A stretch of 64,000 nucleotides of DNA from CALBPI01 sp038533155 (GTDB taxonomy: Bacteria > Pseudomonadota > Gammaproteobacteria > Steroidobacterales > Woeseiaceae). The translations under genes and the position numbers were made by a program. The DNA is taken from contig JBCAZH010000006.1 in assembly GCA_038533155.1 (NCBI GenBank), positions 1 to 64,000 on the forward strand, given 5' to 3'. This document shows positions 8,901-17,069 of this stretch, in pieces (position 1 is the stretch's first letter; the number at the start of each line of letters is the position of its first letter). The notes below the pieces were generated by a model that saw only the letters and a program-made list of their open reading frames with translations, was not told where the DNA came from and made no database searches.

Positions 8901-9596
8901 ATGAAACGCAGCGTAATTGTCGGGCTGGCGCTCGCTTTGACATCCGGACCTGTTTTGGCGGAGTTCACCGGCAAAGTATCGTTCGGCTTTCTTGGAACCA
9001 GTGGCAACGCTGAAAGTAGTAGCGTCAACGGCGGATCGACCTTGAACTGGAATCTGGATCGCTGGACGCACACACTCGACCTCGCGGCGCTAGGTGCGCA
9101 GGACGACGTCGATACGACGGCGGAGGCTTACCTCGCTGGCTGGAAGAGTGAGTGGTCGATCAACGATAGAAGCTATCTGTTCGGTCTGCTCCGCTACGAG
9201 AAAGACAAGTTCTCAGGATACGATCAGCAACTTACCCAAGCGTTGGGTTATGGGCGCACGCTCGTAGATACCGAACGCACGACCTGGGATGTAGAGCTGG
9301 GTGTGGGTGCTCGCCAGTCCGATTTGCGAGATAACACGACAGAGAGCGAGACGATCGCCCGGTTCGGTACCGACTACGTCTATCGATTCAATGAAACCAA
9401 CGAGTTCAATGCGAACTTTTCGGTCGAGTCGGGTGATTTCAACACGCTGGCCCAGACGTTGCTCGCGTTTAAGGCCCAGTTGGTCGGTGACCTAGCGCTG
9501 GTTGCTTCGTATCGAGTTCGATACAACTCGGATGTTCCGGTCGGCACCGAGGAAACCGACACGTTCACCGCTATCTCGCTGGAATATGCGTTCTGA
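8901..9596 (+). CDS. DUF481 (YdiY-like) outer-membrane beta-barrel protein
   Basis: A 231-residue exported protein. The signal peptide ends near residue 20 (LTSGPVLA), and alternating polar/hydrophobic strands end in an aromatic residue (SLEYAF), typical of an outer-membrane barrel. The pattern GKVSFGFLGTSGNAESSSVNGG fits DUF481, the family of salt-induced YdiY. Its role is not established. It stands alone between divergent coq7 and the rplM operon. Confidence 0.82.
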   Translation: MKRSVIVGLALALTSGPVLAEFTGKVSFGFLGTSGNAESSSVNGGSTLNWNLDRWTHTLDLAALGAQDDVDTTAEAYLAGWKSEWSINDRSYLFGLLRYEKDKFSGYDQQLTQALGYGRTLVDTERTTWDVELGVGARQSDLRDNTTESETIARFGTDYVYRFNETNEFNANFSVESGDFNTLAQTLLAFKAQLVGDLALVASYRVRYNSDVPVGTEETDTFTAISLEYAF

Positions 9597-9599
9597 GGC

Positions 9600-9629
9600 T
9601 TGCAAAGGCGCATTTGACTCACGTACCAT
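9600..9629 (+). promoter_or_regulatory. Candidate sigma-70 promoter for rplM-rpsI
   Basis: TTGCAA at 9600-9605 and TACCAT at 9624-9629 are spaced by 18 bases, each matching four of six consensus positions. The leader that follows, up to the rplM start, is GC-rich with inverted GGCGCC-type repeats, as expected for a ribosomal protein leader. This is visual inspection only. Confidence 0.3.
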
Positions 9630-9698
9630 AGCGGGCTCGCTGCGCCGGACGGTGCGGCCTTTCGGCGCCCAGTTGAGGTGCCTGACTGAGTGAACATC

Positions 9699-10133
9699 AT
9701 GAAGACATTTGCTGCGAAACCTGCCGAAGTGCGGCGGGATTGGTATCTTGTTGATGCTGCTGACAAAACTTTGGGTCGGCTGGCAACCGAGATCGCGTTG
9801 CGCTTGCGTGGCAAGCACAAGCCGGTTTACACCCCGAACGTCGACACCGGCGACTACATCGTTGTGATCAACGCGGAAAAAGTTCGCGTGACCGGCAACA
9901 AGCGGACTGACAAGATGTACCACCACCATACCGGGTATATCGGAAGCCTAAAGAGCATGAGCTTCGAAAAGCTGATCGCGCACGCGCCAGAGCGTGCAAT
10001 TCAGCTGGCCGTCAAAGGCATGTTGCCGAAAAACAGCCTGGGTCGTCAGATGATCAAGAAACTGCGGGTCTACGCCGGCGATGCTCACGATCATCAGGCG
10101 CAGCAACCTGTACCACTCGAGATCTCAGCCTAG
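9699..10133 (+). CDS. rplM: 50S ribosomal protein L13
   Basis: A 144-residue protein starting MKTFAAKPAEVRRDWYLVDA, which aligns with E. coli L13 from its first residue. This decides for the ATG at 9699 over a GTG at 9690. The VTGNKRTDKMYHHHTGYIG and VKGMLPKNSLGR motifs are family hallmarks. It forms the usual two-gene operon with rpsI. Confidence 0.98.
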   Translation: MKTFAAKPAEVRRDWYLVDAADKTLGRLATEIALRLRGKHKPVYTPNVDTGDYIVVINAEKVRVTGNKRTDKMYHHHTGYIGSLKSMSFEKLIAHAPERAIQLAVKGMLPKNSLGRQMIKKLRVYAGDAHDHQAQQPVPLEISA

Positions 10134-10179
10134 CTCAGCCTAGCGTTGAGTCGAACCACGAAATAACCACGGAAATCCA

Positions 10180-10572
10180 ATGAGCGAAACCGCTTTCTAC
10201 GGCACGGGCCGACGCAAAACTTCGACTGCAAGGGTCTACATTCGCCCGGGCAACGGCGACATCACCGTCAATCGTAAGCCGCTGGACCAGTTTTTTGGTC
10301 GCGAGACCGCGCGAATGATCGTTCGTCAGCCTTTGGAACTGATCGGTCGGAAAGGTGATTTCGACGTAACGGTCACTGTCACCGGCGGTGGCACCACGGG
10401 GCAGGCCGGTGCGATCCGCCATGGTCTGACACGCGCGCTGATGGAATACGACGAAAGCTTGCGTCCAGAATTGAGAAAAGCAGGTTTCGTTACGCGTGAC
10501 GCCCGAGAGGTGGAACGAAAGAAAGTGGGTCTGCGCAAAGCACGGCGCGCCACGCAGTTCTCGAAGCGCTAA
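10180..10572 (+). CDS. rpsI: 30S ribosomal protein S9
   Basis: A 130-residue S9 starting MSETAFYGTGRRKTSTARV, with the conserved GGGTTGQAGAIRHGLTRAL segment and the basic C-terminal tail ending in FSKR that reaches the decoding centre. It lies 46 bases after rplM and is followed by an intrinsic terminator. Confidence 0.98.
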   Translation: MSETAFYGTGRRKTSTARVYIRPGNGDITVNRKPLDQFFGRETARMIVRQPLELIGRKGDFDVTVTVTGGGTTGQAGAIRHGLTRALMEYDESLRPELRKAGFVTRDAREVERKKVGLRKARRATQFSKR

Positions 10573-10643
10573 TTTTTGCGTTCGGCGTTACGCCGACATC
10601 GACCTGTTGCGATCGCGCCTTCCGCGTCGCGAAACCGGCCAAC

Positions 10644-10670
10644 AAAAAAGCAGCCAATGGCTGCTTTTTT
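10644..10670. terminator. Bidirectional intrinsic terminator between rpsI and rpiA
   Basis: An AAAAAA tract, then the stem GCAGCC-AAT-GGCTGC, then TTTTTT. It reads as a Rho-independent terminator from both sides, so it can end both the rplM-rpsI transcript and the convergent rpiA transcript, whose stop codon is 31 bases away. Confidence 0.92.
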
Positions 10671-10700
10671 GCTATGGGAAGCGTGTCCGCTGAGTTCGGG

Positions 10701-11363
10701 TCAGTTTTGCAGACGGCGAACCCCGCTTGGGCCGCCTAACAACAACACGTCGGCGCCGCGATTGGCGAAAATACCAACAGTGACAACCCCCGGTATCTGG
10801 CTGATGCGTGCTTCCATCTCTTTTGGGTTCACGATCGACAGATTGTGAACATCAATGATTTCGTTGCCGTTGTCGGTCGTGAAGCCCTCACGGAAGAACG
10901 GCTGACCGCGCATTTTTATCATCTGTCGACTGACATACGATCTCGCCATCGGAATAACTTCAATAGGCAAGGGGAATTGGCCAAGCATGCCGACCAGTTT
11001 CGATTCGTCCGCAATGCAGACGAACTTGCGGGCGGCGGCCGCTAGAATTTTCTCTCTGGTCAGCGCACCACCGCCACCTTTGGTCAGGTCTAAATGTTTC
11101 GTACATTCATCCGCGCCATCGATGTACAGATCAAGCGTGCCGACCTCGTTGAGTGGTTGAACCTCGAACCCGGCTGCCGTCAAAAGTTTGGTAGTTACTT
11201 CGGAGCTCGACACGACCGCGGAGATTCTGTCTCGATAATCGGGCAGGAAAGGGATGAGCTCATTGACGGTCGAACCTGTGCCGACGCCGAGGCCGTCCAC
11301 CCCGTTTTCGAGGAACGTGAGTGCTTCGACAGCAGCTTTCTTTTTGTGGGATCTTGCGTCCAT
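10701..11363 (-). CDS. rpiA: Ribose-5-phosphate isomerase A
   Basis: A 220-residue protein with the RpiA motifs GLGVGTGSTVNELI, DLYIDGADE, LTKGGGGALTREKILA and the C-terminal NRGADVLLLGG. It converts ribose-5-phosphate to ribulose-5-phosphate, so together with rpe the window holds both non-oxidative isomerisation steps. ATG at 11363-11361. Confidence 0.97.
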   Translation of the reverse strand: MDARSHKKKAAVEALTFLENGVDGLGVGTGSTVNELIPFLPDYRDRISAVVSSSEVTTKLLTAAGFEVQPLNEVGTLDLYIDGADECTKHLDLTKGGGGALTREKILAAAARKFVCIADESKLVGMLGQFPLPIEVIPMARSYVSRQMIKMRGQPFFREGFTTDNGNEIIDVHNLSIVNPKEMEARISQIPGVVTVGIFANRGADVLLLGGPSGVRRLQN

Positions 11364-11450
11364 ATTTGGAATAATCTGATCGGAAACGAAAAATATATCA
11401 GCCCAGTCAACAGGTTGTGGCCGAATTCGTCACGCTTTGGAAACTGGGCG

Positions 11451-11488
11451 AAAAAAAAGTGCCCGCCTTTGGTTATCGGGCGGGCACT
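11451..11488 (-). terminator. Intrinsic terminator of the H1-like gene
   Basis: A ten-base-pair stem, AGTGCCCGCC (11459-11468) with GGCGGGCACT (11479-11488). On the minus strand it is followed by eight T (the A-run at 11451-11458). It lies just beyond the stop of the leftward H1-like gene. The plus-strand reading has only a weak T-run. Confidence 0.92.
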
Positions 11489-11546
11489 CTCTTTTGCGAC
11501 CTATCGCCCGGACTCATAGCCATTGCCGGACGGTTGGGTCATCGCC

Positions 11547-12044
11547 TTAGCGCTTCTTGGTGCGCCGGCTCACTTTCTTCTTGGCCGTTTTCTTTTTAGC
11601 GACTTTCTTCTTAGCAACCTTTTTCTTGGCTACTTTTTTCTTCGCCGTCTTTTTCTTAGCGACCTTTTTCTTCGCTACTTTTTTCTTGGCTGTCTTTTTC
11701 TTCGCTACCTTCTTCTTGGCAGTCTTCTTCTTAGCCGTTTTTTTCTTGGCTGTCTTTTTCTTCGCTACTTTTTTCTTAGCGGTCTTTTTCTTGGCTGTCT
11801 TTTTCTTCGCTACCTTCTTCTTGGCAGTCTTCTTCTTAGCCGTTTTTTTCTTCGCTACTTTTTTCTTAGCAACTTTTTTCTTGGCTGCTTTCTTTTTCGC
11901 TACTTTTTTCTTCGCGACTTTCTTCCGCGTAGTTTTCTTAGCGACTTTTTTCTTTGCTGCTACTTTGCGTTTGGTTGCAACCTTACGTTTCGTAGCCTTC
12001 TTTCGAGTCGAAGTTTTTTTCTTCGACGTTTTCTTGGTAGCCAT
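11547..12044 (-). CDS. Lysine-rich histone H1-like nucleoid protein with pentapeptide repeats
   Basis: A 165-residue protein of almost only Lys, Ala, Val and Thr. A 42-residue basic head (MATKKTSKKKTSTRKKATKR and onward) is followed by 23 consecutive five-residue units of the form V/T/A-A-K-K-K, then the tail VSRRTKKR. This resembles the C-terminal domain of eukaryotic H1 and bacterial H1-like or AlgP proteins that bind DNA through charge. I chose the ATG at 12044 because GGAG lies ten bases upstream; a longer reading adds a non-basic N-terminus. A strong terminator follows. The exact target and role are unknown. Confidence 0.85.
   Translation of the reverse strand: MATKKTSKKKTSTRKKATKRKVATKRKVAAKKKVAKKTTRKKVAKKKVAKKKAAKKKVAKKKVAKKKTAKKKTAKKKVAKKKTAKKKTAKKKVAKKKTAKKKTAKKKTAKKKVAKKKTAKKKVAKKKVAKKKTAKKKVAKKKVAKKKVAKKKTAKKKVSRRTKKR
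11574..11918 (-). repeat. Array of 23 15-bp coding repeats in the H1-like gene
   Basis: Each 15-base unit encodes V/T/A-A-K-K-K. A stretch of about 67 bases near 11681-11747 recurs almost exactly 105 bases (seven units) further on at 11786-11852. This points to block duplication by slippage or unequal recombination. The number of units may vary between strains or be mis-assembled. Confidence 0.85.
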
Positions 12045-12077
12045 AATGACTTCTCCGTGTGGGTACCCGGAGCCGAG

Positions 12078-12116
12078 TATATACATAAGATGGCAAATTT
12101 CCAGCAACTACGTAGT
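12078..12116 (-). promoter_or_regulatory. Candidate promoter and palindrome upstream of the H1-like gene
   Basis: On the minus strand, TTGCTG (12107-12102) and TATATA (12083-12078) are separated by 18 bases and lie about 35 bases before the start codon. The perfect palindrome ACTACGTAGT at 12107-12116 abuts the -35 box. Its half, ACTACGTA, recurs exactly 30 bases away at 12137-12144. Three helical turns of spacing suggest a two-site operator. This is inference from sequence only. Confidence 0.4.
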
Positions 12117-12294
12117 CACTTATGAACGCACTTCACACTACGTATATAGGGGTGAGTTGCTAACTGTTGTTCATCGAGCGAACTTCGTCTGGGAACGGTG
12201 CGTCTCGAAGCAACGATTGGAGACTTATTAAACAGCTAGGTTCTGTTAGTTGGTGCCTCGCAGCATCGCGCGATAGCAGCCCGGTCTTTGCGTG
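12117..12294. other. Intergenic region between the H1-like promoter and the fau 3' end
   Basis: About 180 bases of lower GC than the flanks. Apart from the second ACTACGTA site and a TATATA-containing stretch near 12144, I see no gene, tRNA or terminator. Confidence 0.4.
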
Positions 12295-12981
12295 CTAAAC
12301 GCGGTCGCGTGTATGCAATTTAGCCTTACGTAGTAAGGGTTTCAGACGCATGGGCTTGCTCCGACGGAAGTGTGAACGTCGGTAGGTTTCGCTTTCCGTG
12401 ACTACGATATCAAGAGGCTCATCCCACGGCGCTACGTTGATCAACCGGCATCGCTGTCGATCGAATGCGACTCCTATGTAGTCGCAATTGAGTCTGTTGC
12501 CAAGTGACGCGATCACTCTGTCATAGTATCCGCCACCCATCCCCGTTCTTTGGTTGTGTTTATCAAATGCGCTTAATGGCGCAACAATAGTATCGATAGC
12601 TGCGCGAGAAGTTTTGCACCGATAGCGGTCAAGAACTCGCGGCTCTTTGATGTTGAATCGGTTGCGGTGAAACACACTACGCGGATTAATTTTTCGCCAG
12701 CGCAACCGATAGTCTGAGTCGATAACCGGTGCGACGACTCGTATCTTTTGTGCAGTCAATATCGAAATCAGCGCAGTGACGTTCACTTCGTCTGGCGTCG
12801 CTAGGTAGATTGCGACATTCGATGTCTCAGGTTTCATCACCTTCAACAATCGATAGACCAACCTCAAGGATGCGGAGTGTCTCGCAGTAGCACTCATCGC
12901 GCGTCGGGCGCTCAGCCCGCGTTTTCTGGCAGTGGCGGGGTTTAGCCCGGTTTGTGGCTGTTCGGTTCGCGATACAAGCAT
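12295..12981 (-). CDS. fau: 5-formyltetrahydrofolate cyclo-ligase family protein
   Basis: About 228 residues from the ATG at 12981. Family hallmarks are a basic N-terminal helix (ARKRGLSARRAMS), VAIYLATPDEV, and the C-terminal phosphate loop GMGGGYYDR. The enzyme salvages 5-formyl-THF to methenyl-THF with ATP. A start at 13002 is possible but would overlap the predicted 6S RNA. The last 30 residues are an unusual Arg/Lys-rich tail beyond the normal family end. The zapA-6S-fau order is conserved in gammaproteobacteria. Confidence 0.85.
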   Translation of the reverse strand: MLVSRTEQPQTGLNPATARKRGLSARRAMSATARHSASLRLVYRLLKVMKPETSNVAIYLATPDEVNVTALISILTAQKIRVVAPVIDSDYRLRWRKINPRSVFHRNRFNIKEPRVLDRYRCKTSRAAIDTIVAPLSAFDKHNQRTGMGGGYYDRVIASLGNRLNCDYIGVAFDRQRCRLINVAPWDEPLDIVVTESETYRRSHFRRSKPMRLKPLLRKAKLHTRDRV

Positions 12982-13170
12982 GCTTCCCGCCTGCGCCGTC
13001 AATGACCATCACTCTCGAACCTGAGAGTAAGGTGGGACCAACCACGGCAGAACAGGCTTTCCGGTCAAGCCGGTAGTGCACAAATCTGCCAGCGGGCACA
13101 GCCCCGAGGTTAGATAATTAGGGTCGAGAGGTTTCCAGGCCGTCGTCGAACGCCGCAGGAAGCACACGAG
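12982..13170 (-). ncRNA. ssrS: 6S RNA candidate (ssrS), RNA polymerase regulator
   Basis: The gap between zapA and fau is where 6S RNA sits in most gammaproteobacteria. On the minus strand the segment begins with GCTTCCTGCGGCG, which can pair with CGGCGCAGG..GGAAGC at the far end, closing a rod of about 180-190 nt. The 3' half contains the small hairpin ACTCTC-AGGTTC-GAGAGT expected beside the central bubble. An inner GGCAGA/TCTGCC stem holds a CCGG-CTTGA-CCGG hairpin. A CATAAT box lies upstream at 13190-13185. The exact ends are estimates. Confidence 0.65.
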
Positions 13171-13229
13171 GATTGTGGCACGTAATTATGTTGGCACGCT
13201 AGCCCGACCGGCGGCGGGTGTGCGCTTGT

Positions 13230-13544
13230 TCACAAATCGAGCTGTCTTGTGCTCGCTAGTGCGGCGTCTGCGCGCTCATTGAGTGCGTTAAGCCGATTGC
13301 CAAAACTGTCCCGGAGGCTGGTTTCACTAGTCTGGGTCTTGAGCAAATCGTTTGCCATGTTAAGAGCGGCCATAACTGCAATACGGTCCAAACCGACGAC
13401 TTTGCCGCTGTCCCGAATGTCCCGCATCTGCTGATTTAACAACTCTGCAGCGTCCAACAATGCCGTTCGTTCGTTGACCGGGCAGGAGACTTGATACTCC
13501 TTTTCCAGAATTCTCACCGTCACATGGGCATAAACGTCGGACAT
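13230..13544 (-). CDS. zapA: Cell division protein ZapA
   Basis: A 104-residue protein with the ZapA pattern: VTVRILEKEYQVSCP, then AAELLNQQMRDIRDSGKVVGLDRIAVMAALNMANDLL, and a C-terminal coiled coil. ZapA bundles FtsZ filaments at the division ring. It is 19 bases downstream of a small coiled-coil gene and just upstream of the 6S RNA candidate. Confidence 0.95.
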   Translation of the reverse strand: MSDVYAHVTVRILEKEYQVSCPVNERTALLDAAELLNQQMRDIRDSGKVVGLDRIAVMAALNMANDLLKTQTSETSLRDSFGNRLNALNERADAALASTRQLDL

Positions 13545-13563
13545 GAATCCTCCCGCCAGCTTG

Positions 13564-13794
13564 CTAGCTGCCGCTCTCCATTGCCTTAAGTCGGCCGATC
13601 ATGGCTTCTACCTTGCTGCGAACCAGTTCGTTCTTCTGAAGTAGCGATGCCCGCTCGTTCATTAGAGACTCCTGGCGCTCGCGCAAAGATCGATTCTCTT
13701 CACGTAACTGGTCGCAGACTCGGACGATGTCGTCCATACGCGTTTCGAGGCGTTTTAGTGCCTGTTCGAATTGGCTGTTAGTTTGCTCGCTCAC
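13564..13794 (-). CDS. Small coiled-coil protein, TIGR02449/ZapB-like
   Basis: About 76 residues from a GTG at 13794 (VSEQTNSQFEQALKRLE). It is almost entirely heptad-like helix: QLREENRSLRERQESLMNER followed by NELVRSKVEAMIGRLKAME. This matches the small conserved family next to zapA in gammaproteobacteria, thought to be ZapB-like. The Shine-Dalgarno is weak, and a longer reading to 13887 has no conservation I recognise. Confidence 0.8.
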   Translation of the reverse strand: MSEQTNSQFEQALKRLETRMDDIVRVCDQLREENRSLRERQESLMNERASLLQKNELVRSKVEAMIGRLKAMESGS

Positions 13795-13924
13795 CCCGAG
13801 AATATAGTGACCGGCGCGAAAGCGGTCAATGTGTCTGTTTGACAAGCTCCGGTGCTGCAACGAGTTCGGGAGGTAGTGCTTCCGCATTTGTTATTATCTG
13901 CGCCTTCCTGGTCGGAGTGGGTCT

Positions 13925-14506
13925 ATGTCAACTGCAGAGAATGCCTACCTGGCAATCGAGCGATTGTTAGGCGGTTGCGGCGTCGATGTATCTGCAGCAG
14001 AGGCAGACGGTCGGCTGTTGAGTCTTGCATCGATGCTCGGACCGCAAGCCGTTGTCGTATGGGTCGAGCAGCTAATATCCGGGGCCGATGCGGTGGACGC
14101 CAATGCTGTGGGGCAACTCAAGATGTTAGGTGTGGAGCGAATCGGTGTGCTCGAAGCTGGGGAAGGGCTGCCGGATCTTTGCCTTCCCGATGACGAAGAT
14201 GACTTGCGTGACCGCGTCCAGGAGCTAGCACTGTGGGCCGGGGGTTTCTTAAGCGGCATGGGCGAGGCGGCAGCGTTGCGCGGTGAGGCCGCTCGAGACC
14301 TGGTTGGCGCTGAGCCGATCAGTGAACTCTTGGCCGACCTATCTGAAATCTCCAAGGCATCGGTAAAAGACGATGCGCTCGACGAGTCGAACGAGTCCGC
14401 TTACGCCGAGTTAGTAGAGTTTCTGCGGGTCGCGGCCCAGCTTGCGTACGACACGCTGTCTCCGATACGTCAGCTGGACGATGTAACCGCCGACCAGGTG
14501 CACTAG
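13925..14506 (+). CDS. ygfB: YgfB/YecA-family (UPF0149) protein
   Basis: A 193-residue acidic alpha-helical protein. LPDDEDDLRDRVQELALWAGGFLSGMG and the C-terminal ESAYAELVEFLRVAAQLAYDTL are family signatures. Its molecular function is poorly defined. Its TAG stop overlaps the GTG start of pepP by one base, the conserved ygfB-pepP-ubiH order. It is divergent from the zapA operon. Confidence 0.93.
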   Translation: MSTAENAYLAIERLLGGCGVDVSAAEADGRLLSLASMLGPQAVVVWVEQLISGADAVDANAVGQLKMLGVERIGVLEAGEGLPDLCLPDDEDDLRDRVQELALWAGGFLSGMGEAAALRGEAARDLVGAEPISELLADLSEISKASVKDDALDESNESAYAELVEFLRVAAQLAYDTLSPIRQLDDVTADQVH

Positions 14507-15855
14507 TGATTCGTGTTCCAAGGCCCTTGAAGCCGGCGCCGAAAGAGTACCAACGCCGCCGCAGGCAACTCATGCGAATGATGGGCGGGGAGAGCATTGC
14601 GATCTTGCCTGCCGCGCCGGTTCGAGTGCGTTCTCGGGATGTGAATCATCGCTATCGCCAGGATTCGGATTTTTACTATCTCACAGGCTTCCATGAGCCC
14701 GAATCTGTAGCTGTACTGATTCCTGGGCGTTCCTCGGGCGAGTACATTTTGTTTTGTCAGGAACGCGACCCGGATGATGCGGTTTGGCATGGTCATCGTG
14801 CGGGTCCCGAGTGCGCGGTCGCCGACTACGGCGCCGACGATGCGTTTCCGATGTCCGATATCAACGATATCCTGCCTGGCCTCATGGAGAACGCAAAGCG
14901 GGTCTACTACAACATGGGCCATGATGCGGAGTTTGATACTCATGTGCGGGAATGGGTGGGCGCGCTGCGCGGGCGAAACATCAAAGGCGTTGATGCGCCC
15001 CACGAGTTCGTCGCGCTCGACCACTATTTACACGACATGCGCTTGTACAAGTCTCGTGCCGAAGTGAGTCGTTTGCGGCGAGCTGCGAAAATCGCCGTGT
15101 CCGCGCATTTACGCGGCATGCGCGCGGTCAGGCCAGGGATGACCGAGTTTGAGCTTGAGGCCGAGTATTTGCATGAGTTTCGTCGTTTCGATGCGGCATC
15201 GTCGTATCCACCGATCGTCGGCGGCGGCGCCAACGGCTGTATATTGCACTACACCGACAACCGCGACCGGCTCGAAGATGGCGATTTGGTTCTTGTCGAT
15301 GCGGGCTGTGAGGCGGATATGTACGCCTCTGACATCACGCGCACCTATCCCGTCAATGGGCGTTTTTCGGACGCTCAACGCGAGCTCTACGAGGTCGTGC
15401 TGGAGGCGCAAGAAGCGGCGATCGAGAAAACCCGAGCGGGTAATCACTGGAACGCGCCGCATGAGGGGGCCGTCCGCGCGATCACAAAGGGCTTGCGAAC
15501 ACTCGGTTTGCTGTCGGGAAACCTTCGGACTCTAATGAGTCAAGAAGCGTATCGCGCGTTTTTTATGCACCGCACAGGGCATTGGTTGGGAATCGATGTA
15601 CACGATGTCGGAGACTACAAAGTCGACGACGCTTGGCGATTGCTTGAGGCCGGGATGGTGACCACGGTCGAACCAGGAATCTATGTCGGTCACGACGCCG
15701 ATGTCGATCCACGTTGGCGAGGGATTGGGATTCGAATTGAGGATGATGTGTTGGTCACCAAAGACGCCCCGGACGTCCTGACCCGCGGTCTGCCGAAGTC
15801 GGTTGAAGATATTGAGCGCTGGATGGCCGGAGGAACCCAGGAGGTGGCCGCATGA
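14506..15855 (+). CDS. pepP: Xaa-Pro aminopeptidase P
   Basis: A 449-residue M24 peptidase from a GTG overlapping the ygfB stop. An N-terminal creatinase-like domain (RYRQDSDFYYLTGF) precedes the pita-bread domain, whose dimanganese ligands are visible: LVDAGCE, SDITRTYP, HRTGHWLGIDVHD, TTVEPGIY and IGIRIEDDVLV. It removes N-terminal residues preceding proline. The stop overlaps the ubiH start as ATGA. Confidence 0.96.
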   Translation: MIRVPRPLKPAPKEYQRRRRQLMRMMGGESIAILPAAPVRVRSRDVNHRYRQDSDFYYLTGFHEPESVAVLIPGRSSGEYILFCQERDPDDAVWHGHRAGPECAVADYGADDAFPMSDINDILPGLMENAKRVYYNMGHDAEFDTHVREWVGALRGRNIKGVDAPHEFVALDHYLHDMRLYKSRAEVSRLRRAAKIAVSAHLRGMRAVRPGMTEFELEAEYLHEFRRFDAASSYPPIVGGGANGCILHYTDNRDRLEDGDLVLVDAGCEADMYASDITRTYPVNGRFSDAQRELYEVVLEAQEAAIEKTRAGNHWNAPHEGAVRAITKGLRTLGLLSGNLRTLMSQEAYRAFFMHRTGHWLGIDVHDVGDYKVDDAWRLLEAGMVTTVEPGIYVGHDADVDPRWRGIGIRIEDDVLVTKDAPDVLTRGLPKSVEDIERWMAGGTQEVAA

Positions 15856-17069
15856 CGCCGCAGCGTTTGACGTCTGTGGTCGTCGTCGGTGCGGGAGTTG
15901 TCGGTCTTACTGCCGCTGCTGCGATTCGTTGCGCCGCACCGCGGGTGCGGGTGACGGTCATCGACCCGAATCTTGAGAAAATCGAGATGCCGGAAGCGGT
16001 CGGTCTGCGGGTTATCGCGCTGACACCCGCATCGCTCGATGTGTTTGACACACTGAATGTTCTCTCGCGTTTGCCAGAGTTCGCGTTGACACCGTATCGA
16101 CAAATGCGTGTCTGGGACGCCGGTGTATCGGCTGGCGAGGGCATTGCGTTTTCCGCGCCATCTTTCGGGGGCGCTGGTCTGGGTGCCATTGCCGACGTCG
16201 CGTCGCTCCAAGCGGCACTGCACCAGTCGCTGGTTGCAGATGACGGTGTGATCTTTCGCAGGGCGGAGATCGTGAGCCTTGAGGCGGAGCGCGACTCGAC
16301 GGTCGTTGCGATGGACGACGGAACACGAATCGCGTCGACCCTCGTGGTTGGGGCGGATGGGCGGAACAGCCAAGTCCGTCGTTGTCTCGGTACTGAGCTT
16401 CGGCGGTGGTCGCACCACCAGTGGGCTGTCGTCGCGACGCTTCGGGCTGAGCTGGATCATCAGGCGACAGCGTTGCAGCGTTTTTTGCCCACCGGCCCGC
16501 TGGCCTTGCTGCCGTTGCAAGACCAACAAACCTCGCTGGTTTGGTCTACGTCGACGGAGCATGCGCAGCAACTGATGAAGATGGTGCCTAGCGAGTTCGC
16601 ATCAGCGGTGAGCGCGGCAAGCGATCATGTTCTGGGCGCGTTGCACCCGGTATCCCCTGTTGTTGGGTTCAAACTTGAGAGTGCCTATGTGGCCGACCCC
16701 ATTGGCCCGCGTACCGTATTGATCGGCGATGCGGCGCACGCGATTCATCCGCTTGCGGGTCAAGGTGCAAATCTCGGCTTTTCGGATGCCGTGGCGCTCG
16801 CAAGTGTCATCGCAGATGCGGTCTCGGAGCGGGCTGATTACGGTGATCCACCGTGGCTACGGCGATATCGCCGAATGCGCCGAGCCGACAATCTCACTAC
16901 GCTATTCGGGCTCGACTTTATTAACCGTCTGTTTGCACGAGAGCGCGGTGCGCTCGCGGATTTGCGACGCCGCGGCATGCGTTGGTTTGGAACTAGCAGC
17001 GTGGCAAAGCAGCTAGCGATCAGCCACGCGAGCACGATGCGCGGCACTGATCAACTGAGACACCTATGA
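15852..17069 (+). CDS. ubiH: UbiH/UbiF/VisC-family FAD-dependent ubiquinone hydroxylase
   Basis: A 405-residue flavoprotein monooxygenase. The Rossmann GAGVVGLTAA is at the N-terminus, the middle LVVGADGRNSQVR is the DG motif, and the FAD-binding LIGDAAHAIHPLAGQGANLGFSDA is near residue 290. Position after pepP suggests UbiH (C6 or C4 hydroxylation of the quinone ring), but UbiI cannot be excluded by sequence alone. Only one member is present here, whereas many relatives have ubiH and visC in tandem. It overlaps the next gene by ATGA. Confidence 0.9.
   Translation: MTPQRLTSVVVVGAGVVGLTAAAAIRCAAPRVRVTVIDPNLEKIEMPEAVGLRVIALTPASLDVFDTLNVLSRLPEFALTPYRQMRVWDAGVSAGEGIAFSAPSFGGAGLGAIADVASLQAALHQSLVADDGVIFRRAEIVSLEAERDSTVVAMDDGTRIASTLVVGADGRNSQVRRCLGTELRRWSHHQWAVVATLRAELDHQATALQRFLPTGPLALLPLQDQQTSLVWSTSTEHAQQLMKMVPSEFASAVSAASDHVLGALHPVSPVVGFKLESAYVADPIGPRTVLIGDAAHAIHPLAGQGANLGFSDAVALASVIADAVSERADYGDPPWLRRYRRMRRADNLTTLFGLDFINRLFARERGALADLRRRGMRWFGTSSVAKQLAISHASTMRGTDQLRHL

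Noticed and set aside
11574..11918. Regular 15-bp repeat that could be mistaken for a CRISPR or satellite array
   Set aside because: There are no spacers, the unit is a codon multiple in frame with a gene, and no cas gene is nearby.
11523..12231. Two long plus-strand open frames rich in Leu and Phe that look like membrane proteins
   Set aside because: They are the antisense of the AAG/GCC-type lysine-alanine repeats. The minus strand has a ribosome site, promoter and terminator, and the plus frames do not.
15690..16571. A 293-codon open frame antisense to pepP and ubiH
   Set aside because: The composition is Arg/Ser-rich shadow sequence, and both sense genes are clear full-length family members.
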